From NCBI GenBank assembly GCA_964342825.1, contig CAYFHO010000008.1:1-64000 (forward strand): a stretch of DNA of 64,000 nucleotides, in the 5' to 3' direction. The first letter of the stretch is position 1. The number at the start of each line of letters is the position of its first letter. The notes below the pieces were generated by a model. The model was not told the DNA's origin, did no database searches, and worked only from the letters and a program-made list of their open reading frames with translations. The position numbers were made by a program, and so were the translations under genes. Source of the DNA: AAA164-E04 sp964342825 (GTDB lineage: Bacteria; Verrucomicrobiota; Verrucomicrobiia; Limisphaerales; AAA164-E04). This document shows positions 26,771-35,944 of this stretch, piece after piece.

Positions 26771-28639
26771 ATGGAACCATTGATCATAGCATTGCTTGCA
26801 GGGATAGGGTTTATCGTCGCCTATCACACTTATGGACGTTGGTTGGGGCACAAGATTTTTGCTTTGTCGGCAAAAACAATTTGCCCGTCTTGCAGATTGC
26901 AGGATGGCGTTGATTATGTGCCCACCTCCAAAGGAGTCGTCTTTGGACACCATTTTACTTCGATTGCCGGAACCGGTCCTATCGTGGGGCCTGCCATCGC
27001 GGTGATGTGGGGCTGGTTGCCTGCTCTGCTTTGGGTCGTCTTGGGTTCCATCTTCATTGGTGCCGTGCACGATTTTGGGGCATTGGTTGTATCATTGAGA
27101 AATAATGGTCAAACGGTGGGAGATATTGCTGGTCGCGTGATGAACCGCAGGGTGCGATTGTTGTTTCTGTTCGTTTTATTTATGGCATTGACCATTGTCC
27201 TGGCCATTTTTGGATTGGTCATTGCCTCTGTTTTCAAAATGTATCCCGCTGCCATTTTCCCCTGTTTGGTACAGATTCCATTGGCTGTATTGATTGGGGT
27301 CTGGTTGCATCAAAGGGGAGTGAATTTGTTACTCCCTTCTTTGTTGGCTCTGGGGATTATGTATTTCACCGTGGTGTTTGGAGATGTGGGAATCCTGAAT
27401 CGTATCAATGTCTCCTTGCAATCTCAGACCATCTTTACATGGGTGGTGATCCTTTTGGTGTATTCCTACATTGCTTCGGTGCTTCCAGTGTGGACGCTGT
27501 TGCAGCCACGGGATTTCATTAACTCACTTCAACTTATATCTGCTTTGGGTTTGATTGTATTGGGATTGTTTGGCGCTGCTTTCATGGGGGGGGCTCCTTT
27601 GCCGGGGCAGACGGATAGGCCTGCTCTTGAAATTGTAGCACCAGCTTTGAATTGGGCTCCTGAGGGTGCTCCATTCATTTTTCCTTTCCTTTTTATCACC
27701 ATTGCATGCGGTGCCATCAGTGGATTTCATTGTCTGGTCAGCAGCGGCACCAGCAGTAAACAAATTAAAAATGAGCCCGACGCCAGATTTGTTGGTTACG
27801 GGAGCATGTTAACTGAGGGGTTTCTGGCAACGCTGGTGATTATCGCCTGCACAGCCGGACTAGGACTAGGAGCGGAGGTAAAAGGTGAATTGCTCACCGG
27901 GGAAAGTGCCTGGTCGGCACGATATGCTTCATGGGGAGCCGCGGGTGCCCTGGGTGCAAAAGTCGGGGCATTTGTCGATGGTTCTGCCAATTTTTTGAAA
28001 TCCATCGGAATTCCCTCAAAGGTGGCGTTGGCGTTGATGGGAGTGCTGGTTGCCTCGTTTGCCGGTACGACACTGGATACGGCCTGTCGCTTGCAACGTT
28101 ATGTGGTGCAAGAGCTGGCTGGAACTTTTAAACCCGATCAACCCGGAGCATCCAATCCTCTCGCATTCCTACAAAATAAACACGGTGCAACCTTATTCGC
28201 CATTGTCATCGCAGCCCTCGTTGCCACAGCACCTGCTCCCGGCCAAGCTGATTGGTCCCTGGAAACCGCAGGGAAGGGGGGCATGATCCTTTGGCCTTTA
28301 TTTGGTGCGACCAATCAACTCCTTGCCGGTTTGGCTTTTCTGGTCATCACTTTCCATCTATGGCGTCGAGGAAAGCCCATTTGGTTTCTGGCTTTACCAA
28401 TGGTATTCATGTTGATCATGCCAATGTGGGCGATGATCGTGCAGTTGTTTTTCGGAAGCGGAGGTTCAAAAAGCTGGATCGAAAGCGGTAACGGAATCGT
28501 GGTGATTGTTGGCTTGGCGACCATTGCGCTTGAAATCTGGATGCTCGTTGAGGCTGCCTTCATGTTTCCCAAAGCCAAAGGTGTCCTGGAGGCAAAGGCA
28601 ATGGACCAAACGGTTTCCCAACCCGCCAAAGCTTCCTGA
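26771..28639 (+). CDS. cstA: CstA-family carbon starvation protein (pyruvate/peptide uptake)
   Basis: This polytopic inner-membrane protein (622 residues, about 15 hydrophobic helices) belongs to the CstA family, whose characterised members take up pyruvate or peptides on carbon limitation. The N-terminal YGRWLG, the block GVDYVPTSKGVVFGHHFTSI and the conserved GPIVGPA are all family landmarks. A CxxC pair sits in CPSCRLQ. It is shorter than E. coli CstA (about 700). The ATG at 26771 fits a helix start at once; a TTG eight codons earlier is unlikely. nadD begins six bases after its stop. Confidence 0.95.
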   Translation: MEPLIIALLAGIGFIVAYHTYGRWLGHKIFALSAKTICPSCRLQDGVDYVPTSKGVVFGHHFTSIAGTGPIVGPAIAVMWGWLPALLWVVLGSIFIGAVHDFGALVVSLRNNGQTVGDIAGRVMNRRVRLLFLFVLFMALTIVLAIFGLVIASVFKMYPAAIFPCLVQIPLAVLIGVWLHQRGVNLLLPSLLALGIMYFTVVFGDVGILNRINVSLQSQTIFTWVVILLVYSYIASVLPVWTLLQPRDFINSLQLISALGLIVLGLFGAAFMGGAPLPGQTDRPALEIVAPALNWAPEGAPFIFPFLFITIACGAISGFHCLVSSGTSSKQIKNEPDARFVGYGSMLTEGFLATLVIIACTAGLGLGAEVKGELLTGESAWSARYASWGAAGALGAKVGAFVDGSANFLKSIGIPSKVALALMGVLVASFAGTTLDTACRLQRYVVQELAGTFKPDQPGASNPLAFLQNKHGATLFAIVIAALVATAPAPGQADWSLETAGKGGMILWPLFGATNQLLAGLAFLVITFHLWRRGKPIWFLALPMVFMLIMPMWAMIVQLFFGSGGSKSWIESGNGIVVIVGLATIALEIWMLVEAAFMFPKAKGVLEAKAMDQTVSQPAKAS

Positions 28640-28645
28640 AGTTCG

Positions 28646-29227
28646 ATGGCTTACAAACGCATAGGCTTGTTTGGAGGAACCTTCGATCCAATCCATCTGG
28701 GGCATTTACTGGTTGCTCAGGCAGCTATGGAAGAAGCAGGATTGGATCGACTATTCTTTATTCCAGCTGCACGTTCACCCTTTAAAGAAGCTTCTCAACC
28801 GAGTTCGGGTGCAGATCGATTGCGTTGGTTACGATTGTCTCTTTGTGGAATTCCGGAATACGAAGTGGATGAGCTTGAGGTTTTACGGGGCGGGATTTCT
28901 TATGCGGTAGATACCGTCATCTCCTATACCGAGAGGTTTCCTGCGGCACAATTGTGTTATTTGATAGGAGCCGATCATGTGGCAAAACTCCCGCTCTGGC
29001 GTGAAGCAGAGAAGCTTGCCAGTGCTGTCGAGTTTCTGGTGGTGCCGCGTCCCGGAGAAAAAGAGACACCTTTCCCCGAACCATTTAAGGGAAAATATTT
29101 GTCAGGGTTTCCATGCCAAATTTCCGCCTCTGCCATCAGAGAGCGTGTTCGAAACAAGCTTTCCATTTCAGGTTTGGTTTCATCATTTGTTGAAGAGGAT
29201 ATTGTCAATCGAAGGATTTACCGGTAG
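28646..29227 (+). CDS. nadD: Nicotinate-nucleotide adenylyltransferase
   Basis: The enzyme adenylates nicotinate mononucleotide during NAD synthesis. GLFGGTFDPIHLGH holds the nucleotidyl-transfer histidines His17 and His20. LIGADHV and the C-terminal ISASAIRERV (the ISSTxIR block) complete the family signature. Its 193 residues are typical. rsfS follows 39 bases later, the widely conserved nadD-rsfS neighbourhood. Confidence 0.97.
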   Translation: MAYKRIGLFGGTFDPIHLGHLLVAQAAMEEAGLDRLFFIPAARSPFKEASQPSSGADRLRWLRLSLCGIPEYEVDELEVLRGGISYAVDTVISYTERFPAAQLCYLIGADHVAKLPLWREAEKLASAVEFLVVPRPGEKETPFPEPFKGKYLSGFPCQISASAIRERVRNKLSISGLVSSFVEEDIVNRRIYR

Positions 29228-29266
29228 GAATAAGTCGTCGGGTATATTGAATGCCCTTGTTAAATA

Positions 29267-29662
29267 ATGGATTCCAAACAACTTGCTCAATATTGCTGTG
29301 CCTACGCGGATGATCGCAAGGCAGAGAATCCCGTGATCATGGACCTCAGTTCGATTTCCTCCATCACGGATTATTTCATTGTCTTAACAGGTAGCAGTGC
29401 TCCGCATCTGCGTGCGATTGCCGAGGAAATCATGGATAAGGTGCGCGAAAATCATGACACTCGACCCCGACAGCTGGACGGTAAAGGTTCGGGAAGTTGG
29501 GTTGTCATCGATTATTACGATGTGATTGTGCATATCATGAGTGACGATATGCGCCGAAGGTATGATTTGGAGAGTCTTTGGGGCGACGCGCCAAGAGTGA
29601 AGCCCAGAAAGCCAAAAGGAATGGGGCCGAAGAGTCGAGCTAAGCGACCTAATCAGGTCTAA
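29267..29662 (+). CDS. rsfS: Ribosomal silencing factor RsfS
   Basis: This small cytoplasmic protein (131 residues) binds L14 of the large ribosomal subunit and blocks subunit joining when nutrients are short. The family pattern is plain: the segments DLSSISSITDYFIVLTG, GKGSGSWVVIDYYDVIVHIM and RRRYDLESLWGDA. The C-terminus is a short basic tail rich in Lys, Arg and Pro. It is the last gene of the plus-strand run and converges on the DUF5069 gene. Confidence 0.96.
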   Translation: MDSKQLAQYCCAYADDRKAENPVIMDLSSISSITDYFIVLTGSSAPHLRAIAEEIMDKVRENHDTRPRQLDGKGSGSWVVIDYYDVIVHIMSDDMRRRYDLESLWGDAPRVKPRKPKGMGPKSRAKRPNQV

Positions 29663-29755
29663 TGCCCAGACGGCAGACTCTGGGGCTTGCTTTGGGTGAA
29701 GCCATTCTTTGGCGAGTCATTCGTCGTTGCAAAATGATCCTACCTTGGCCAGCAC

Positions 29756-30205
29756 TCAGGGATTGCCACCGAAACTGACGTAGTCATCAAGGTCGAGTAG
29801 CTCGAACCAGGTCATGATATCGGTGCGGTGGGGGGCGGCTTGTGCGTGAATTTCGTTGAAATACTTTCTGGATTCCACATCCACTGGCGCACGTTTTTCT
29901 TCAAGAGCAGACCACCCGTCAATTTCCTGTGAATTGCGCTTATGCGTGGACGTTTTGAGTATCCATGCAAGCACTGCTCCGTCGGATTTTCCACATGCCA
30001 GTTGATTCATCAAGGTGTTGGCATTGATACCCACATACTCGAAGAACCTCCTGTCCATAGGGCAATTGAAAATATATGAACCATTCTTGGCAGCGATGGT
30101 GGCTCTCCCCTTATCCAAAAGGCGCGGAAGTATCACAAAACCACCCAATCTGACTCTGGGGCTTCGCGGCGGAGATTTGGTTAAATCTGGACCTGTAATT
30201 ACCAT
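29756..30205 (-). CDS. DUF5069 domain protein
   Basis: This 149-residue cytoplasmic protein has the DUF5069 signature at its start: DLTKSPPRSPRVRLGG, then LPRLLDKGRATIA, FNCPMDRRFF and a later MTWFELLDLDD. The family is common in verrucomicrobia and planctomycetes and has no assigned function. There is no signal peptide or membrane span. It lies 87 bases after purF on the same strand; the gap contains an AT-rich 8-base hairpin (30264-30271 with 30277-30284) without a T-run. Confidence 0.8.
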   Translation of the reverse strand: MVITGPDLTKSPPRSPRVRLGGFVILPRLLDKGRATIAAKNGSYIFNCPMDRRFFEYVGINANTLMNQLACGKSDGAVLAWILKTSTHKRNSQEIDGWSALEEKRAPVDVESRKYFNEIHAQAAPHRTDIMTWFELLDLDDYVSFGGNP

Positions 30206-30292
30206 TCTTTATTCGTTCGTCCCCATGTGATGGGCAAATTGGGCTTGTGATTCAAGGAAAAACTCAATTTTATCCAAAAATTGAAAACAGGC

Positions 30293-31837
30293 TTAAATCA
30301 GTTTTGATTGAGCTTTTTCTTTTTCAATTAAGTCTCCAAAACTCTGAACTTCAAACTTGCGACGCTCAATGATGTCTTTGCCAATTTTTGGGTCATAAGG
30401 AACAGGATAGTCACCGTTGTAGCAGGCCATGCAGAAATTTTCCTTCGGCTGGTTGGTTGAGTGAACAAGGCCATCTTCGCTCAAATAACCAACACTATCC
30501 GCATCAAGATGTTCCTTGATTTCATCGATGCTGGCCTGGGCTGCCAATAATTTATTGCGATCTGGAAAATCGATACCGTAAACACAGGAATACTTGTGCG
30601 GAGGGCAACTGATCAATACGTGCACTTCCTTGGCTCCCGCTTCCTTAAGCGTACGGATTCTGCTTTGGCTCGTCGTGCCTCGGACGATGGAATCATCAAC
30701 AATGATCACCTTTTTACCATCGACCAATCCTGAAACCAAATTCAGCTTGACCCTGACGTTGAGACTGCGAGAAGTCTGGGTCGGCTGCAGAAAACTGCGG
30801 CCCACATAGTGATTTCTAACAAAGGCCATTTGATAAGGGATCCCTGATTCGAGGGAATAACCCAATGCCGCATAATTACCGCTATCCGGAACCGGGACGA
30901 CCATATCCGCGTCTATTTCGTGTTCGCGAGCTAATTGACGTCCCATTTCAATGCGTGACTGATATACTTCCAGGCCAGAAATCGTGCTGTCTGGTCTTGC
31001 GAAATAAACATATTCAAATATGCAGAAGGATCTTTTTTTCTGCTCAGGAAAAGCATCGATACTTCGGAGGCCGTTTTTGTCGATGATCACCACTTCACCG
31101 GGCCGCACATCTCGCACAAACTCGGCCTTGATCAGGTCAAAAGCGCAGGTTTCGCTGGAAAGAACCCATTTTCCATCGACCTTACCGAGGCTTAATGGAC
31201 GGAATCCATGTGGATCCCTCACTCCGATCATTTCCTTCTCGGTCAACATCACCAGGGAATAGGCCCCTTGTATTCTGCGGATGGCATCCAACAAGGGATT
31301 CGCATCGGGTGAATCGGATGGACGGGCAATGAGATGGAGAATGATTTCACTATCCACCGTGGTCTGGAATATATTACCCCCGGCTTCCAGTTCATCTCTC
31401 AACTCCGCTGCATTGGTCAGGTTCCCATTGTGGGCTATGGCAATGTTGCCTTGATTGCAATCTACAATCAGAGGTTGAACATTTTGAACATGAGATGAAC
31501 CGGTCGTGGAGTATCGGGTATGGCCAATGGCATTCTCCCCTTTCAATTCGGTCAAAGCGTTGCCTTTGAACACTTGAGGGACAAGCCCCATGTCTCTGTG
31601 TGAGTAGAATTCCTCGCCATCGCAGGACACAATACCGGCACTTTCCTGCCCTCGATGTTGAAGCGCGTATAGTCCGTAGTACGAGATTTCTGCCGCGTTC
31701 GGATGGCCGAAAACGCCAAACACCCCGCAGTAATGCTTGGGATAATCCTGCATGCCTTTCACCGCGGCCAAGCCTGTCTGATTAGGTGATGTCTTGTCAA
31801 ACGTCGAGTCACTTGAATTCACTTTTTCTGAGGGCAC
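30293..31837 (-). CDS. purF: Amidophosphoribosyltransferase
   Basis: The enzyme makes phosphoribosylamine from PRPP and glutamine, the first committed step of purine synthesis. The N-terminal nucleophile is Cys37 (HYCGVFGV), so a propeptide of up to 36 residues must be removed; starting at Met29 would leave eight. The PRPP-binding VIIVDDSIVRGTTS block is intact. Cysteines in ISCPPHKYSC and FCMACY match the Bacillus-type enzymes that carry a 4Fe-4S cluster. Length is 514. It starts only 17 bases after a VWA gene, so it may be read from the same message as the Bat-like genes. Confidence 0.97.
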   Translation of the reverse strand: MPSEKVNSSDSTFDKTSPNQTGLAAVKGMQDYPKHYCGVFGVFGHPNAAEISYYGLYALQHRGQESAGIVSCDGEEFYSHRDMGLVPQVFKGNALTELKGENAIGHTRYSTTGSSHVQNVQPLIVDCNQGNIAIAHNGNLTNAAELRDELEAGGNIFQTTVDSEIILHLIARPSDSPDANPLLDAIRRIQGAYSLVMLTEKEMIGVRDPHGFRPLSLGKVDGKWVLSSETCAFDLIKAEFVRDVRPGEVVIIDKNGLRSIDAFPEQKKRSFCIFEYVYFARPDSTISGLEVYQSRIEMGRQLAREHEIDADMVVPVPDSGNYAALGYSLESGIPYQMAFVRNHYVGRSFLQPTQTSRSLNVRVKLNLVSGLVDGKKVIIVDDSIVRGTTSQSRIRTLKEAGAKEVHVLISCPPHKYSCVYGIDFPDRNKLLAAQASIDEIKEHLDADSVGYLSEDGLVHSTNQPKENFCMACYNGDYPVPYDPKIGKDIIERRKFEVQSFGDLIEKEKAQSKLI

Positions 31838-31854
31838 TGGAAAACTTCCCTGAC

Positions 31855-32823
31855 CTATAAAACCGAATTCTTTACACCAGGTTTCCAGCGTGTTCCACCG
31901 ACAGCCAGTAAAAATGGGATAATTGCGATTCCAAAGGATCCCGTGCCAGTTGCGATTAACGCGTATTCTCTGAGAGTGAGTCCTTTGAAGGGATCATTGG
32001 AGGAGGCCTGGGTCATTCGTTCCAGCACTTCGGAACTGATATGTCGGGTATTTCCATCGTGGTAAACACCTCTTAATCGAGTGGCAAGCTGCCTCAGGGT
32101 GCTGGACTCTTGTTTGGATTGATAGCCGTTGATGAAGGAGCCTGACCGTGGATCTCCGACACCGACGATGAGAACGTCTGAAACCGATGGTGGCATTTGG
32201 GGCAGTCCGGTTGAAGGGACCGTATCTCCGTCGCTCAGAACAACGACGGTCGTGCTGTTTTTTCTCCATTTCTTGGCGACTTTACCAGCTTCTTCAAGAC
32301 CGCTGAATAATTCCGTTTTCCCTGGTTCGAAAGCCTGGGACATGGGGAGATCATTCAAGATGTTACGGACAACCTCCACATCTCGGGTGTCCACAACCAC
32401 GGGTTTTGCTCCGGTATAGACTGCAACGACGCTGAGTCGAACTTGTTCCATAATTACCCTGCGAAAAAAGGATTGCATCAGCTCACCTGCACGCTTCCTC
32501 CTGCTGGTATTTTTTTCCAGTCCCGCATCTTCAAGCTGCATGCTGGGGGAGACGTCCAGAACGATGATCACATGTCGAATATCCTCTTCTGGTACCTGGT
32601 CGGGTTGATAAACTTTGGGCTGGATGGAAATCAGAGTGATGAGTCCCCAAGCCAAAAGGCCGGATGCAATAGGTCTGAGCCAGGGTAGAATCTTTCCTGG
32701 AGCGGCGGGTTTTCCTTGAGGGCCAAAGGCCAGGTGTGCGACCCGTCGAACCCTTTTCGCGTGGAGTGATTCGGCAACCAGGCAAAACAACAAGATGAGG
32801 ATGGCTCCCAGAACGGCTACCAT
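31855..32823 (-). CDS. BatB-like von Willebrand factor A membrane protein
   Basis: This inner-membrane VWA protein has 322 residues. Hydrophobic helices lie at about 2-18 and 50-67 and near the C-terminus. The VWA domain has the metal site DVSPS (Asp90) and the SDGD strand end. Such BatB-like proteins belong to the aerotolerance/MoxR-associated group and are thought to bind partners in the periplasm or at the membrane. The ATG at 32823 overlaps the stop of the preceding VWA gene by seven bases, indicating coupling; an in-frame ATG at 32889 would overlap it by 73 bases and is less likely. Confidence 0.85.
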   Translation of the reverse strand: MVAVLGAILILLFCLVAESLHAKRVRRVAHLAFGPQGKPAAPGKILPWLRPIASGLLAWGLITLISIQPKVYQPDQVPEEDIRHVIIVLDVSPSMQLEDAGLEKNTSRRKRAGELMQSFFRRVIMEQVRLSVVAVYTGAKPVVVDTRDVEVVRNILNDLPMSQAFEPGKTELFSGLEEAGKVAKKWRKNSTTVVVLSDGDTVPSTGLPQMPPSVSDVLIVGVGDPRSGSFINGYQSKQESSTLRQLATRLRGVYHDGNTRHISSEVLERMTQASSNDPFKGLTLREYALIATGTGSFGIAIIPFLLAVGGTRWKPGVKNSVL

Positions 32824-33740
32824 GGCGTATACCTCAATCCAAATGAGCAAGTGGTGAACAGACCCAGTAAAATTAATCCAGCCATACAATAGGGATAAAA
32901 ATCATCCATCGTTTCTGCGGAAGTTTTCTCAAGCCTCGATTTTTGCATCGCATCAATATTCCTGAAAATTGCCTTTAAACCTTCAGGATCTCCAGCTGCA
33001 AAAACCTCTCCACTGGTGTATGAAGTGATGTTGACCAGTGGAGCAGGAGGACTTCCAGGACCTATATGGATGGCATAAACGGTGATGTTTTCGTTTCTGA
33101 ACTCACGAGCCAGTTTTTCATCCTCACCGTTATTAAGGTCAAAGCTGTATCCATCTGAAAGGAGTATAATTAAACGATCTCCCTCTTCACGCTGCATCAT
33201 CAGTTTTCGGCATTCCTTTAATGCTCGTCCGATAGAGGTGCCTTGACTGAACCATCTGGGAAGGGTTCGAGGATTGAGAAAAGGAGGGGCATACTTCAAA
33301 GCCGTGGTGTCGTCTGTCAAGGGAACCCAATGGATAAAATGATCCCCGAACACGGTCAAACCAAAGGCATCTCCTTCACGGTAATCAATAAATTCATTGA
33401 TGGATTCCATCGCAGCCTCATAGCGGTCACCCTCTCCAAACTGGCTCATCATACTGCCTGAAACATCCATGCAGAATTGGATATTGGTTAGCACTCGTTT
33501 GGTCTTAGGGTCCGAAAGCTTTTGCGGACCTGCCAAAATCCAGATCACAATACCAAGTATCAGATAAGGCAGGCATTGCGCTGCGTTGAGCGTCCAACGC
33601 CACCAGGAACCTTTCTTAAAGTGGGAAGGGCGATGGTCCAAAGGCAGCACCAATTGCATGTCGCGCCTTTGGCATTCCCATACTATCAATGCCAGGGGAA
33701 GAATCAGGAAAAATAGGACCCAGGGGTAGGCAAAGGACAT
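32817..33740 (-). CDS. BatA-like von Willebrand factor A membrane protein
   Basis: This is a 307-residue membrane protein with two N-terminal helices (about 5-22 and 55-72), a VWA domain with an intact metal site (DVSGSM) and LLSDGYS, and a C-terminal helix (about 284-302). This is the usual BatA layout. It sits between the BatD-like gene (six bases upstream) and the BatB-like gene (overlapping). MoxR ATPase and DUF58 genes, which normally lead such clusters, are not adjacent. Confidence 0.88.
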   Translation of the reverse strand: MSFAYPWVLFFLILPLALIVWECQRRDMQLVLPLDHRPSHFKKGSWWRWTLNAAQCLPYLILGIVIWILAGPQKLSDPKTKRVLTNIQFCMDVSGSMMSQFGEGDRYEAAMESINEFIDYREGDAFGLTVFGDHFIHWVPLTDDTTALKYAPPFLNPRTLPRWFSQGTSIGRALKECRKLMMQREEGDRLIILLSDGYSFDLNNGEDEKLAREFRNENITVYAIHIGPGSPPAPLVNITSYTSGEVFAAGDPEGLKAIFRNIDAMQKSRLEKTSAETMDDFYPYCMAGLILLGLFTTCSFGLRYTPW

Positions 33741-33746
33741 GGGGGG

Positions 33747-34652
33747 TTATTCTTTCTCCTCGGCTGAATGTCTATCGAATTCTTCATCCCATTGAATGTC
33801 TCGATAAGGTTTCAGGATGTTCTGTATTTCGGTTTCACTGGCAGAATCCGGACTGTGCAACCATTTTTCGATGGCACCAATTAAAACTCCCGCTTCTGAA
33901 TGTTTTTTCAAAGCCTGAATTCGTTCGGAAGGTTTGGTGTTTTCAAGTTTCAGTCGTTTATTCCAATAGGTCAGCAAAAGTCTTTCCAGCTCTGCTTTTT
34001 CTTTGCCTGACATGGCGCCCGAGGCTGCCAGCTTTACCAATGGCTCGAGTTTTTCTCCCAGGCTGAGTTTGATATTCTTGTCGATAATTGCGCCTTCGAT
34101 TTTCTTTTGCTTGCGCATGGACCAAAGGATTCCAGCCAGGCCCAGTACCCACAGTGTCCCGACAACTTTCATCCAACCTTTGTAACCGCCCGGTACTGGT
34201 ATGGGGTGATGTTTCAACGGAGCTGGTTCCGCTTTCTCATCTTTTAGTATGGATTTGATTTCTATTGGGATGGGATGGATTCCCTCCATGGTAGAACCGT
34301 CTTTGCGTTTCAGAAGTGTTCGAAGATCGAAACTGCCCGGTTCAAGTCCGTAAAAGGAAAAGTCATATCTAAAATCTGTTCCATGCGGCCAAACGGATTC
34401 GATACGCAGCACCACAGGTTGTTTTTCATCAGTGATAGGTAGAACCTCCAGTTCCGGACCGCTGATCACATACTGTTCCAGAGTCAATGGCATCCCCACA
34501 TTCCCTGAAACCAGAGGTGCGAGAGCAGGCTCTGCAGCATGGATTGGGTTCACTGTCTCCAAGGCGAACATCTGACAAGCCACAATGGGTATCGCCCAGC
34601 GAAGTCGACAGAATCCCATGTGTCTAAAGAAATGTTTTATGGATGCACACAT
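33747..34652 (-). CDS. BatD-like membrane protein of the VWA cluster
   Basis: This 301-residue protein has a signal-like N-terminus, an exported beta-rich part (about 45-150), one membrane helix (about 161-180, WVLGLAGILW) and a cytoplasmic helical tail. The layout and place just ahead of two VWA genes suggest the BatD/DUF4381-type partner. Sequence identity to those families is not obvious by eye, so this is partly a context call. The ATG at 34652 has a purine-rich GGAAGAG 11 bases upstream; a TTG at 34661 and an ATG at 34619 are alternatives. Confidence 0.55.
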   Translation of the reverse strand: MCASIKHFFRHMGFCRLRWAIPIVACQMFALETVNPIHAAEPALAPLVSGNVGMPLTLEQYVISGPELEVLPITDEKQPVVLRIESVWPHGTDFRYDFSFYGLEPGSFDLRTLLKRKDGSTMEGIHPIPIEIKSILKDEKAEPAPLKHHPIPVPGGYKGWMKVVGTLWVLGLAGILWSMRKQKKIEGAIIDKNIKLSLGEKLEPLVKLAASGAMSGKEKAELERLLLTYWNKRLKLENTKPSERIQALKKHSEAGVLIGAIEKWLHSPDSASETEIQNILKPYRDIQWDEEFDRHSAEEKE

Positions 34653-34661
34653 TTTGTCCAA

Positions 34662-34983
34662 GTCTCTTCCACACGAGTGGAGACTGTTCAGCCAACTGAA
34701 TCTGGCATACGATGTTACACATCTGAATGCATGAGTGCCACGAATTTTTGAAGCGAAAACAATATTCTCCGATTAGACACTTAAAGGAATGATAGCATTT
34801 TTCATCAAAGTTGGCTTTACATGTCTGGCGTTCCTCTGAACGGTGTTGGGGACGGCAGATTTTCTTATTCGTGAACATTTTCCTGATACAAAATGTGCCC
34901 CAGACAGTCAATGAACCCGGTCGCTTTGTGCTTGTTTGCTGATTGATTATAAAGCAGTTTCCTTTCAACCCCCTTTTAAACGT
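34662..34983. other. Divergent intergenic region, candidate promoter
   Basis: About 320 bases separate the BatD-like gene (minus) from the LOG gene (plus). No gene is supported here; an open frame on the minus strand has no homology I recognise. For the plus-strand gene, TATAAA at 34948-34953 matches the -10 consensus at five of six bases, about 31 bases before the start, with only a weak TTGTGC 16 bases upstream. I found no clear promoter for the minus side. Confidence 0.3.
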
Positions 34984-35901
34984 ATGAAAAAAGTTACCAT
35001 TCCGGCTTCATTCGAAAATAAAGTCTATCATGCCGCGGCCTCGGCCGTTAAAGATGCGCAGAAAACTCCAGAAACCCCTCAGACTCTTTCGCATGCCTAC
35101 AGATTAGCATTCCAGGACCCTGAGTTTTTGCTGACGGATGAGATGCGCAGTGTGCGATTGCAGTTGGAATTTCAGAAACCGGAAATTATCCAGCAGTGGC
35201 ATCGAATTGAGTCGACCATTGTTATGTTTGGTGGCTCCAGGATTCTGGATAAAGAAGTGGCCCAGGCGCGGGTTGATGAGGTTCAGTCCAGGCTGGATAA
35301 AACGCCCGACGATCCGTCCATCAACAAGGAATTAGTTCGAGCTCAGCATTCTCTCAAATGGTCCAAGTACTACGATGTTGCCCGCAATCTTGGACGTATT
35401 GTTTCATCATGCTGCCAAATTTCGGGCGTTTGCAATTTCGTCGTTTCGACCGGTGGCGGACCGGGTATCATGGAGGCAGCCAACCGCGGCGCCCACGATG
35501 TTCAAGCAAAGAGCATAGGGCACAACATCGTTTTACCGCATGAACAGGCACCCAATCCCTACATCACACCCGAGCTTTGTTTTCAATTTCACTATTTTGC
35601 GATTCGTAAAATGCATTTTCTGATGCGTGCCAAGGCTCTGGTTTGCTTTCCTGGAGGCTACGGTACCTTAGATGAACTGTTCGAAGCATTAACTTTGATC
35701 CAGACCAAAAAGGTAGATCCGATTCCTGTGATCCTGGTTGGACGTGAATTCTGGGAGAGATTAATCGACTTTGATTTTCTGGTTGAAGTTGGAACTATTG
35801 CTGAAGAGGACTTGGATATTTTTCATTATGCCGAAGATGCGGATGAGATTTGGAACTTTCTCTGTGATTACTACGATTTGCAAGTGACCGAATCATCGTA
35901 G
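34984..35901 (+). CDS. LOG-family Rossmann protein (TIGR00730-like)
   Basis: This 305-residue cytoplasmic protein carries the LOG family signatures GGGPGIMEAANRGA and PGGYGTLDELFEA, which form the nucleotide phosphoribohydrolase site. Characterised members release bases from nucleoside 5'-monophosphates, including cytokinin types; many were misnamed lysine decarboxylases. An N-terminal extension of about 70 residues and a mid-domain insert make it longer than the minimal form (about 190). The ATG at 34984 is preferred; a TTG at 34936 would add 16 residues. It stands alone. Confidence 0.88.
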   Translation: MKKVTIPASFENKVYHAAASAVKDAQKTPETPQTLSHAYRLAFQDPEFLLTDEMRSVRLQLEFQKPEIIQQWHRIESTIVMFGGSRILDKEVAQARVDEVQSRLDKTPDDPSINKELVRAQHSLKWSKYYDVARNLGRIVSSCCQISGVCNFVVSTGGGPGIMEAANRGAHDVQAKSIGHNIVLPHEQAPNPYITPELCFQFHYFAIRKMHFLMRAKALVCFPGGYGTLDELFEALTLIQTKKVDPIPVILVGREFWERLIDFDFLVEVGTIAEEDLDIFHYAEDADEIWNFLCDYYDLQVTESS

Positions 35902-35944
35902 TTCAAGTTGACGTGCCCATTCTAAAGTCTAGACTTTTCCCATC

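Noticed and set aside
30264..30284. AT-rich hairpin after purF as a terminator
   Set aside because: 8-base stem made mostly of A and T with no T-run; too weak to stop transcription.
34624..34968. Open frame of 114 codons on the minus strand between the BatD-like and LOG genes
   Set aside because: No recognisable family, Cys/His-rich random-looking composition, and it overlaps the starts of both flanking genes.
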